Source: Macrothele yani (taxonomy: Eukaryota; Arthropoda; Arachnida; Araneae; Macrothelidae). Taken from it: a stretch of DNA of 64,000 nt. The notes under the pieces were generated by a model. That model searched no databases. It saw only the letters and a program-made list of their open reading frames with translations, and was not told the origin of the DNA. The stretch lies in NCBI GenBank assembly GCA_039090855.1, contig CM077034.1, positions 14,211,970 to 14,275,969 of the forward strand, given 5' to 3'. Of the stretch, positions 55,290-64,000 are shown piece after piece. The first letter of the stretch is position 1; every line of letters begins with the position of its first letter. A program made the translations under genes and the position numbers.

Positions 55290-56402
55290 CACAGTGCGTC
55301 AAAGAATTTTTAAGACTGGTGCTAGATTTCACCGTACGGTGGCGCCACCAGTGTAATCGCGAATGCGTTATAAACCGTGACCGTCTGCTTGCTTTCTGCC
55401 AAAAGTACTGCGCAGTTGTTAAAGTAACTCAAACGAAACGGCCGTTCATTAGAGAAGTCAAATTTGTTTCATGTTGAATTGTTAAGATGGAACAAAGGGC
55501 TGTTATTAAATTTAACGCAAAACTTGATAAAAGTGCCTACGTACCAAATGATGAAACAAGTTTACGATGAGTTTTGTTTAAGTAGATCAAATGTTTTCCT
55601 GTCGCACAAACGTTTTTTGGACGGAAAAGATACGCTAGAAGATGATAAGCATACCGGAAGACCAAGTACATCTAGGACACCTGAGATTACTGAAAAAGTG
55701 CGTGATTTCGTGGCAAACAATCGATGTGCGTCACTAAGAATGATGGAAGAGTCTTTAAACATCAACAAAGAAAACGATTCGAACCATCCTGCATGAAGAT
55801 TTGGGCAAAACAAAAGTCTGTGCTAAATTTGTTCCACACACGTTAACCAGTGAACAAAAATCAAGGAGAAGTGCACATTGCAGAGACATCATTTCAGCCG
55901 CTGAAAATGATCCAAACTTCTTAAAATCGATTGTTACAGGTGATGAAACATGGTGTTTTCAATATGATCCTAAAACAAAGCGACAAAGTGCGGAATGGAA
56001 GTAAAAAAACACAGCACAAGCCAAAAAAACAAGAAAAGCTCCATCGAAAATCAGAACAATGCTCATTACATTCTTCGATAGTAAGGGTATTATCCACAAA
56101 GAATTTGTTCCAAGTGGACAAACAGTTACTGGTGAGTTTTATTTAAATGTTTTGAGGCGTTTGATGGACAGAATTCGTCGCATTCGTCCAGAATATCGAG
56201 GATGAAAACAGTTGGTGTTTGTTGCACGATAATGCACCCAGTCACACCTCACTTCTTGTTCGTAGATTTTTGGAGAAAAATAACGTCTGTGCGTTGAATC
56301 CTCCACCGTATTCACCTGATTTAGCACCCTGCGACTTTTCTTTGTTCCCAACACTTAAAAGGACGTTAAAAGGGTGTTATTTTGATGATATTTCGACCAC
56401 GG
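55290..56402 (+). mobile_element. Mariner-2 copy h, 3'-truncated
   Basis: Left end CACAGTGCGTCAAAGAATTT preceded by TA (55288-55289). The family sequence ends at TTTCGACCAC (56402), where composite repeat C begins. The right terminal repeat is missing. Confidence 0.88.
55487..56402 (+). pseudogene. Mariner-2 DD34D transposase, copy h
   Basis: MEQRAVIKFNAKLDKSA start at 55487. Frame breaks lie near 55540 and 55772 (an extra A: NKENDSNHPA), then VCAKFVPHTLTSEQKSRRSA, TGDETWCFQYDP (first Asp), a TAA at 56002-56004 and a shift near 56200. LHDNAPSHTSLLVRRF (second Asp) and PPYSPDLAPCDFSLFPTLKR (third Asp) are open in a last frame. Truncated before the C-terminus. Confidence 0.85.
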
Positions 56403-58256
56403 CATAGGAGCGGGATTCATTCCTTTGCCCTTATGCGTCATGACTTTCGTAAATATGGTTCGACGTCCATGAAAGTTTAGTATATTGTAGGGGACCACTT
56501 GGGAATGAACCCTATTGAAAATGGGTGAAGTGGGGTCAAAGGTCAGGACATAGGAGCCGGGTGCATTCCATTGCCCTTATGCGTCATAACGTGCGTGAAA
56601 ATGGTTCGATTTCGATGAAATTTCAGTATGTGGTAGGGTACCACCTGGGGACGAACCCTATTGAAAATGGACGAAATGGGGTCGAAGGTCAGGACATAGG
56701 ATTGCGATCCATTCCATCGCCCTTATCCCATATTATTAAGGTGGACGTCAAGTAATTTTGCTTCCTATACTTCCAATGGAAAAACTTTTGTACACATTTC
56801 CTTCACAATTAGTGTGTTCCCAAGGATGAAAATTTGAACATCGATTAAAATAACTTCGTATTCTAACTTGGAATACTTAATATTTCCTAAAACATAACCA
56901 TAATTATATAATAAATCAATAACTTTTCCTTTGGTGGTGTTGAAACCAGGAAAAAGATGGCGCGACCTGTACTTTGATGACGTCAGTGGACAAATAAAAA
57001 TAGCATTGCATAATTACGGTTATGGTTTAGAAAATATTAAGTATTCCAAGTCATAAAATGAAGCTATTTTAATCGATGTTCAAATTTTCATCCTTGTGAA
57101 CGCATTAATTGTGAAGAAAATGTGTACAGAAGATTTTCCATTGGAAGTATAGGAAGCAAAATTACTTGACGTCCACCTTAAAATAGCAATTCTTGTATGT
57201 ATGTATGTACACTTTATTTTAAAAACGGCTCGAAGAATTTTGATGAAAGTCGTTAACCTACCTTTTTCTGGTACTAGAAATCGATTTTGCTTGATTTCGA
57301 CTTTAGGAAAATTCGTTTAGTGCGTTAAATAACCACCCCGAACTAACACGTTTTTAGTGTCGTGCGTCGTCCCGTTAATGTTATCCATGCTTAGAAATCT
57401 TATGACATCACAATCTCGCGATTGTTATGTTGGCGCGCGGTCACGTCATCTGTCTCATTACGTCACGCGTTGTGTGTGGATCCTATTAAAGTTTTATGAC
57501 GTCACATTCTTGCGAGCAGATGGTTTGCGATTCCCATCTGCGTCATTTCGTCACACGTTGTGTGCGTATGTCCGTCCGCACGATAACTCGCGTAAAAATC
57601 GTTCGATTTCGATGAAATTTTAGAGTGTGGAAGGCGAACACCTGGGAAGGAACCCTATTGAAAGTGAACGAAATGGGGTCAAACGTCAGGACATTGGAGT
57701 GGAATCCATTCCACTGCTCTTATGCGTCATAACTAAAGTAAAAAAGGTTCGATTTTCGATGAAATTTTAGTATCTGGTACGGGACCACCTGGGGACAAGC
57801 CCTATTGAAAATGGGCGAAATGGGGTCAAAGTTCAGGCCATAGGAGCGGAATCAGTTCCGTCGCCATTATGCGTCATAACTTACGTAAAAATTATTCGAT
57901 TTGGATGAAATGTTAGTATGTTGTAAGGACCTGCCTGGGGACGAATCCTGTTCAAAAATGGGTGAAATGGGGTCAAAGGTTAGGACACAGGAGCGGGATC
58001 AATTCCGTAGCCCCTATGCATCATAACTTACGTAAAAATGCTTCGATTGCGACAAAACTTTATCATGTCATTTCGGAGGTATACGGAACCGGTTCTGTTG
58101 AATATAATCGAAATGGGGTCAAAGGTCAGCACACAGGAGTGAAATTTATTCCATAGCCATTTTCCTCATGACTTGAGTGATAACTTGAGTAATGATTTCT
58201 GGTATGTTGGAAAGCGTATTATAATCAATGCATTGCATGATTTTACTAACTTGTTT
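56403..58256 (-). repeat. Composite repeat family copy C, inverted, with a MITE inside
   Basis: On the minus strand it starts at 58256 (GTTAGTAAAATCATGCAATG) and runs down through the 147-bp type subunits to 56403, lacking the GGACAAAGCTGGAGCATATA end seen in A and B. The TTAA MITE at 56740-57177 interrupts it. Confidence 0.7.
56740..57177. mobile_element. 438-bp MITE with ~170-bp inverted repeats and TTAA duplication (piggyBac-like target)
   Basis: Arms start GGTGGACGTCAAGTAATTTT on both strands and pair for about 170 bp, with a ~95-bp centre (AAAGATGGCGCGACC). TTAA flanks at 56736-56739 and 57178-57181. Composite repeats A and B show the empty site (TATTAAAGGAGC on the minus strand), which contains a single TTAA. 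No coding capacity. Confidence 0.85.
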
Positions 58257-58789
58257 GTTTACTGTTTTCATTTTTCTTTTTCTGCTAAACCCACGTGTAC
58301 GCATTTCACATTGACTATCGTTGTATTGAGCAATACCCCAGCTATTTCTGTTTTGTTTTCAAACGGGGATTATAGACACCGGCAGAGAAGTTTTTCTATC
58401 CCGCGTATTGTTTTCCCAAACGTTTTACCCCAAGCACCTTCATAAACATACAGACGTATGTATGTCGATGCAAACACTTTTTGTTACGAAGGTTACCTGA
58501 TGAGAACGTTAGTTCGAAATCATATGGTAGTGGGATAATTCCATGTCAAGTGATCCACCAGAGGTTGCTTGACCATTTTAGAAAAAAATATTTTTTTGCT
58601 TGTGGTTACCTGTATGAATGTAGAGCTCAAAAAGAATATTTTTTATTTTTTATTTTTTTCGTAACTCTAATGGCGGCCACTTTTGTTTCACGGCGCGCGC
58701 TGATTTTTGCGTTTGCAGGTGTTTACGGTAAGTTACATTATTCTGCACTATTCACTTCATAAACAAACAGTCTAAAATTTTGATCCAGT
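58257..58789. other. No recognisable feature
   Basis: Unassigned sequence. A weak FFFACGYLYEC frame is chance. Nothing repeats elsewhere in the window. Confidence 0.5.
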
Positions 58790-59465
58790 ATAATTAACTT
58801 TGCTTATTAACTTTGCTTATTAATATTATTAACATTGCTTATAATAATATTATTAACTTTGCTTATTAACTTTGCTTATTAACTTATTAATAGTATTATT
58901 AACTTTGCTTATTAACTTAGAATTATATTATAACTTTGCTTATTAACTTATGATACTATTATAACTTTACTTATTATAATATATTATAACTTATAATGTA
59001 TAATATATTATATTATAACTTATAATGTATATTATAATATATTATATTATAATAACTTATCATGTATATTATAATATATTATATTATAACTTATAATGTA
59101 TATTATAAAATATTATATTATAATAACTTATAATGTATATTATAATATATTATATTATAACTTATAATGTATATTATAATGTATAATATATTATATTATA
59201 ATAACTTATAATGTATATTATAATATATTATATTATAACTTATAATGTATATTATTAATAATACTTTTAATGTATATTATTAATAGCACTTATAATGTAT
59301 AATATAATATATTATAACTTATAATGTATTATGACTTTGCTTATTATAATATATTATAACTTTGCTTATTAACTTATAATAGTATTATAGCTTTGCTTAT
59401 TAACTTATAATAGTATTATTAACTTTGCTTATTAAAGTATTAACTTTGCTTATTAACCTTGCTTC
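58790..59465. repeat. AT-rich low-complexity tract
   Basis: Repeats of ACTTTGCTTATTAA and of TATAATGTATATTATAATAT fill the stretch. It has very low GC and is strongly self-complementary, so it could form many short hairpins. Confidence 0.9.
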
Positions 59466-59739
59466 CAAATTGGCCAAAATACACTCTGAAATTTGATATT
59501 TAGATACACATTCTCGAAAAAAACCTAAAAAGTAAAAAAAAAAAAAAATCAAAAGCTTGGAGGGAAAATACAGGAATTTTGGAGGCCCCTGAAAATTGGG
59601 GGCCCTAGGCCCGTGCCTTTCGCGCCTAGTCGGTAATCAGGGTCTGTTTGAAAGAACGGAAAAGCCTAAGACAAGAAAATTACGAAAGAAATGACGGGCA
59701 ATTTGCCCGTGAATTTCAGAAAATTTATTACAATGTACA

Positions 59740-60110
59740 TTCCCCCGTAAAAAAATTCTGAAATTCCCGGGGCAATTGTACGTCATTTCTTTCGTGAATT
59801 AACGAAACACCTTTCTGATTCAATTTTTTCCGTGAAATGACGGGAAAAAACTGAATTTTACGGATTGAATCGGAAAGGTGTTTCGTTAATTCACGAAATA
59901 AATGACGTACGATTGCCCCGGAAATTTCGGAAAACATTCTGAAATTCCCGGGGCAATCGTACGCCATTTCTTTCGTGAATAAACGAAACACCTTTCTGAT
60001 TCAACTTTTTTCGTGAAATGACAAAAAAAAATGAATTTCACGGATTTACCGTTCGGTGAATTGACAGAAATGTTCCTGATCGCATTTCTCCGTTTATTCA
60101 CGGAAAACTG
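59740..60110. repeat. Palindromic repeat block
   Basis: The arm at 59762-59824 (TTCCCGGGGCAATTGTACGT to CTTTCTGATTCAAT) is inverted at 59866-59927 and repeated directly at 59942-60003. Further CGTGAAATGAC and TTCACGGA pieces pair inside. It is probably a foldback-type non-autonomous element. Its outer borders are unclear. Confidence 0.7.
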
Positions 60111-60343
60111 CCGTTTTCAAAAGGTGTTTTCAGAAAGAATCTGAAATTTCAGAGCACCTTTCCGTGATTCTGTTCATATATATTGCCACAGAAATCCCGT
60201 TCTCATTTTTTCCGTACCATTACGGAAACTTTTCGGTGTTAGAAGCGGTTCGTGGGAAATATAAAATTGCATGCTTGTTTATCTGTATGTCCGCTATACA
60301 AATATACAGTTTTCAATTTAGAACCACTAAATTTGGTATACTA

Positions 60344-61544
60344 CACTATCTACGAACAAGTAATTGGACACACCTGCAATCGACGATATCTGCGGTCCTG
60401 ATACACGTCACGGCCGCCGCCGTTAAATATCGTGTGGGAAACAACAACGCAACCAGTCGCATGCAAGATGCCACGCAGTTCGGAGCTCTCTGATTTCGAG
60501 AAAGGTGTAATCGTCGGGTATCACAGAAATGGCCGATGACATATCCAGCAAGTTGAAGTACCCAAAATCGACAGTGGCCTACGTGATTGGCAAGTGGAAG
60601 ATGAGAGGTGACTGTCGGAATGTGCCCCGACCCCGAAGACCCACAAAACTGGGAGGTTAGAGACCGACGGGTGCTGGCCAGAGAAATTCGGAAGAACCGC
60701 ACAAAATCGATGGGCCACATCCGCGAGGACTTTCAACAGGCATCCGGGAGTGTTCTTTCGATGAATACCATCCGTAAGGAAGCCCATCTGCTCGGTTATC
60801 ATGGACGTGATGCCGCCCACAAGCCTTTGATCACCAAGTCCAATAGCGCTGCTCGGCTAACGTGGTGCAAAGAACGTCGACACTGGACCGTTGAACAGTG
60901 GAAACAGGTTCTCTGGAGCGACGAATCAAGGTTCACCCTCTAGCGTTCGGATGGCAGGGTCTGGATTTGGCGTCTGCCTGGAGAACGCCTCTAGCCGGAA
61001 TGTATTGTGCCAACTGTGAAGTTCGGCGGCGGTGCAATTATGCTATGGGGGTGTTTCTCCTGGTATGGCACGGGACCCTTGGTCGCAATTCCTGGTAGAC
61101 TCAACGCCGAGACCTACTGCACCATTTTGGATGACCATGCGCTTCCTACGTTGTGGCAGTTTTACGGGGGGGGGGGGGGGGGACCCATGTTACTTTCAGG
61201 ATGACAATGCCACCTGTCATGTTGCGAGGTCCACCATGGCTTGGTATGGTGACAATGGGGTTAATCGAATGGACTGGCCACGGACCTTAACCCTATCGAG
61301 CACCTCTGGGACGAGTTGGAGCGTCGACTTAAGGGGTGCCCCCACCGTCCGAAATCGGTGAAGGAACTGACCTGTCTTCTCCAAGCCGAGTGGAAGAAAA
61401 TATCGCTAGCCGTCGTACAACGCCTGGTTGAGAGTATGCGCAGCTGTAATCGCCGCTCCTGGAGGCTCCACCAACTATTGAAGGTGAATAAACTTCGTTT
61501 TCCTTTGCTATCACAGGTGTCCAATTACTTGTTGGTAGATAGTG
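60344..61544 (+). mobile_element. Tc1-5 transposon (1.2 kb)
   Basis: Ends CACTATCTACGAACAAGTAA and, inverted, CACTATCTACCAACAAGTAA, both followed by TTGGACAC, with TA at 60342-60343 and 61545-61546. It sits inside a short tandem repeat whose motif AATTTGGTATACTA recurs at about 60330, 61665 and 61815. Confidence 0.88.
60468..61487 (+). pseudogene. Tc1-5 DD34E transposase, multiple breaks
   Basis: MPRSSELSDFEKGVIVGYHR begins the helix-turn-helix. Breaks follow near 60535 (TGA) and again before VIGKWKMRG, then VPRPRRPTKLG, LAREIRKNRTKSMGHIREDF and LWSDESRFTL (first Asp) with TAG at 60942. After [20 protein letters not shown] a run of about 17 G (61166-61182) shifts the frame. [18 protein letters not shown] holds the second Asp and NPIEHLWDELERRL, in another frame, the Glu. 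Long dead, or partly damaged by the G-run expansion. Confidence 0.85.
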
Positions 61545-61869
61545 TATCTCCTGGTACTCTAAGTTAGACCGTAGACCGTCTTTGGAAAGCGTCGTGGCCC
61601 GGAGTCAAGGAGCTTCCATATAAAAATTTTCGTAAAATCTACAGTTTTCAATTTAGAACCACTGAATTTGGTATACTATCTCATATATTACCCTAACTTA
61701 GACCGTAGACGGTTTTTAGAAGGAGTCTGAGCTCTTCCAAAAACCATCCACAAACGTTAAACCTTCAATCATAATAATATTAATAATATACAAAGTGAAA
61801 ATCCACCAAATTTGGTATACTATCTCATGGAATTAAACCTTCAATCAAAATAAATAATAATAATAATAT
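61545..61869. repeat. Tandem repeat flanking Tc1-5
   Basis: Blocks ACAGTTTTCAATTTAGAACC, AATTTGGTATACTATCTCAT and TTAGACCGTAGACGGTTTTT recur in order on both sides of Tc1-5 and again near 61800. No gene. Confidence 0.6.
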
Positions 61870-61879
61870 ACTTTATTAT

Positions 61880-62089
61880 TGTTATTTTGATTGAAGATTT
61901 AACGACCACCGTGAGCAACTCAATGGGCTATAAGCAGTCGCCCGTCCCGAATTTAAGGTCACTGGTTCCAGGGAAGAGATAGAGCCAGCGCCGTAAGACA
62001 AAATACAACATCCATGCCTCCGCGGGATTCGAACCCGGACACTTCTCGGACGAATGGTCATAATCCAGTGCGCCACCTAGGCGGCGCAA
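61880..62089 (-). mobile_element. SINE-1 copy, inverted, head shortened
   Basis: Body then head on the minus strand. The B box GGTTCGAATCC is intact. The anticodon-arm region is shortened (GGATTATGACCATTCG). Target duplication ACTTTATTAT at 61870-61879 and 62090-62099. Confidence 0.85.
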
Positions 62090-62099
62090 ACTTTATTAT

Positions 62100-62260
62100 C
62101 AATATCATTCAGTAATTATCAACGCATTGCCGGATGAATGCCTTCCCTAGTTTCTTCCTCAACTTTCTATTTTTAGCTAGTTTCTTCCAAGTCACTCCAA
62201 CATGCTTTCGAATTTCATCCACCATCTGCCACGTGGTCTTCTTCTGAGTCTTTTTACAGT
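62100..62260 (-). pseudogene. LINE 3' end, same family as 262-1345
   Basis: GCTTTCGAATTTCATCCACC and ACGTGGTCTTCTTCTG match the minus-strand LINE tail at about 366-410, as does the preceding CATTGCCGGATGAATGCC. Only the last part of the polyprotein coding and the 3' end remain. Confidence 0.65.
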
Positions 62261-62329
62261 CATTTGTAAAAGTTTAAGACCACCTTTCAATTTATTGAAA
62301 ATTAAGATTTTCAAAGAGACAACTAATTA

Positions 62330-63870
62330 CACTGCTGGACAATTGCTAAGGACGGATCATAAACGGCTATATAGCGCATAAAAAAGTAAGTGTGGTTGGA
62401 TGCCAAGTGAAATAAAATAATGTCAGAATGCTAGGACATTACAAGAAAGACAATTTATTGTGCTCTGAAATCCAGAAGGCTTTGGAACGTGTTCAAGGGA
62501 CAAACAAGCCATTTTGTGCAGAATACGTAAACGTGAAAAAAATGCAATTACCGTCCGCAGGCGTTCCGGCGTAAGATGTCAATACGGGATATGGCCACCA
62601 TGGAGGGCGATGCAAGATTCCACACGTCGTGTCATGCTTTGCACAACATTATCAAGCAGCTGTTGGGGTAATTTATCCCATTCCTCTGTCAGTGCACGGA
62701 TGAGGGTGTCCTTGTTTATTGGAGGGCATTGGCGACCAGCAAGACTCATCCCCAAAGCATCCCACACATTTTCAATGGGATTCAGATCTGGAAAACGTGC
62801 TGGCCATACGAGGCGTTGAATATCCTCGCTCTCAAGACACTCCTGGACAGCGACTGTTCGATGACATGTTGCGCTGTCGTCCGTGAAAATGAATCTATCA
62901 CCGACAGCACCACGGAACATGCGAACATGAGGTAGCAGAACATCATTAATGTATCGTTGGCCAGTCATAGTCCCAGTTGGAAGCACATAGAGGGACGTAC
63001 GGCCATTGATCATGATGCCAGCTCATACCATGACACTACATGTCGGATATCGGTCCCTTTCCTGTGTGTTTGATGGACAATATGCAGTACCACTATCACG
63101 CCAGATAAGTTGTCGTCGACAATCAGACGATAGACTGTATCTACTCTCATCTGAGAAGAGGACAGCAGACCAGTCGTTATCAGTCCAATTGCGATGTTGA
63201 TGGCACCATTGCAAACGGGCGGTACGGTGACGTCTGGACAATGGGATGCACACAACAGGACGGCGGGCGTATTGTCCTCCTTCATGCAAACGTCTGGCGA
63301 CAGTTTTTCGGGAGATCCGCTTGCCAGTAGCAGCCATAAACTGATTTGCTACCTCACTAGCTGTGCTGCGCCGGTGTCTTTTTGTGGATAGCACTATGTA
63401 CCGATCTTCTGCAGGTGTCGTACTGCGAACACGACCTCCCCCGTGACGTTTGCTACACTCTCCATTTGTTTGAAATGATTTCCAAAGCCTTGAAACAACA
63501 CTGTGGCTGACGTCGAACTCCCTGGCAACATCTGTTATTTTTCGCCCTTCTTCAATCTTGCCAATAATACGGCCACGCGTCAAATCATCTAGGTGATGTC
63601 GGGAAGACATACTGAAAATTGCAAGTTCGTCAATTGATTCTTTCCCTTTCAACTTTGCGTTGGAACAACAACGGTCAATACGCGTCAAATCCTTTATATC
63701 TCTTATCAGCGCTATGACGTCACGAACAAGTTCGGCAATCCAAAATTTGCATACGCACAACACGTCTTATTGTATCCCGCACTTATGCTAATTTCCACAT
63801 TTTCCTGCCTTCTATTTTATGGTTGTTATGGTTGCTATTGTGATCCGTCTTTAGCAGTTGTCCGGCAGTG
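62330..63870 (-). mobile_element. Tc1-2 copy e (1.54 kb), nearly intact
   Basis: Ends CACTGCTGGACAATTGCTAA and, inverted, CACTGCCGGACAACTGCTAA, flanked by TA (62328-62329, 63871-63872). The right flank is the inverted CTCF-like satellite. Confidence 0.93.
62579..63763 (-). pseudogene. Tc1-2 transposase, copy e, full length with one nonsense codon
   Basis: The single frame from MLCVCKFWIAELVRDVIALI (63763) to ALHGGHIPY and stop (62579) spans 394 codons and is interrupted only once, by TGA at 63023-63025, where other copies have TGG (MVWAGIM). The helix-turn-helix, first Asp (LFSDES), second Asp (FTDDSATCH, with Met and Asn changed) and Glu (NPIENVWD) are all in frame. The change in the second Asp motif may matter less than the stop, since the Asp itself is kept. 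Confidence 0.92.
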
Positions 63871-63872
63871 TA

Positions 63873-64000
63873 TGTGGAATAAAACGTATTTTTGAATTCG
63901 ACATCATCTGCATTTACGCCCTCTACCGGAGAAATTGTTCATGGTAAAAAAAAAAAAACGAAATAAAGGATCATCATTTGCATATTTCCCGACGCAAAAA
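63873..64000. repeat. Start of a second, inverted CTCF-like satellite
   Basis: The complement of 45020-45140 is recognisable (TACGCCCTCTACCGGAGAAA, then GGATCATCATTTGCATA) and continues past the window end. Tc1-2 copy e inserted in it at CACATA. Confidence 0.8.

Noticed and set aside
58481..58762. 93-codon frame with a hydrophobic stretch
   Set aside because: Low-complexity Phe run from T tracts, with no neighbour or homology I can name.
62260..62325. Another Tc1 end at TTTGTAAAAGTTTAAGACCACC
   Set aside because: Looks like a transposon terminus, but only one end is present and no gene remains, so it is not called.

Overview
This window looks like nuclear DNA from an invertebrate animal, most likely an arthropod (possibly a chelicerate; the species cannot be fixed from sequence alone). 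The grounds are GT-AG introns, tRNA-derived SINEs, non-LTR retrotransposons, several Tc1/mariner and hAT-like transposons, long satellites, and very low coding density. There are no bacterial operons and no intact tRNA or rRNA genes.

Host genes are almost hidden. Bases 21-206 look like the last exon of an unidentified plus-strand gene. Bases 8087-8171 and 24826-24882 are the last two coding exons of a sorting nexin of the SNX5/6 type, joined in phase across a 16.65-kb intron. The first of these exons carries an apparent one-base loss in an A run. That intron holds a Tc1-trapped mariner/LINE/SINE cluster, a 3.4-kb foldback element built of 81-bp repeats, two members of one Tc1 family and a 4.26-kb array of 116-bp repeats.

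Layout: 262-1345 LINE reverse transcriptase; 1575-2240 transposase remnant split by a SINE; 2240-3571 composite repeat A; 3678-5371 a tRNA-SINE with a tandemly amplified body and a 16-bp target duplication; 6089-7651 Tc1-1; 8740-10180 mariner remnant holding a LINE end and a SINE; 10393-13811 foldback element; 14175-16520 LINE split by Tc1-2 copy a; 16985-22200 LINE whose 116-bp 3' end is repeated about 37 times; 22929-24695 palindromic MITE plus Tc1-2 copy b; 26310-32132 Tc1-3 with its 3' end repeated 16 times; 33477-41338 nested transposons, the innermost a 2.44-kb element with an 8-bp duplication that carries a C2H2 zinc-finger gene; 42176-44898 Tc1-4 and SINE tail array; 45060-47830 satellite with a CTCF-like motif about every 153 bp; 48838-51009 hAT-like element with Tc1-2 copy d; 51375-54950 LINE array; 55290-58256 mariner, composite repeat C and a TTAA MITE; 58790-60110 AT-rich and palindromic DNA; 60344-61544 Tc1-5; 62330-63870 Tc1-2 copy e, inserted in a second CTCF-like satellite.

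The unifying oddity is that at least five unrelated elements (two SINE families, two LINEs and one Tc1 transposon) have had a terminal or near-terminal segment amplified in tandem, often with alternating dimer (higher-order) structure. Nearly all protein-like sequence belongs to mobile elements, and all copies carry at least one disabling change, though two Tc1-2 copies are only lightly damaged.
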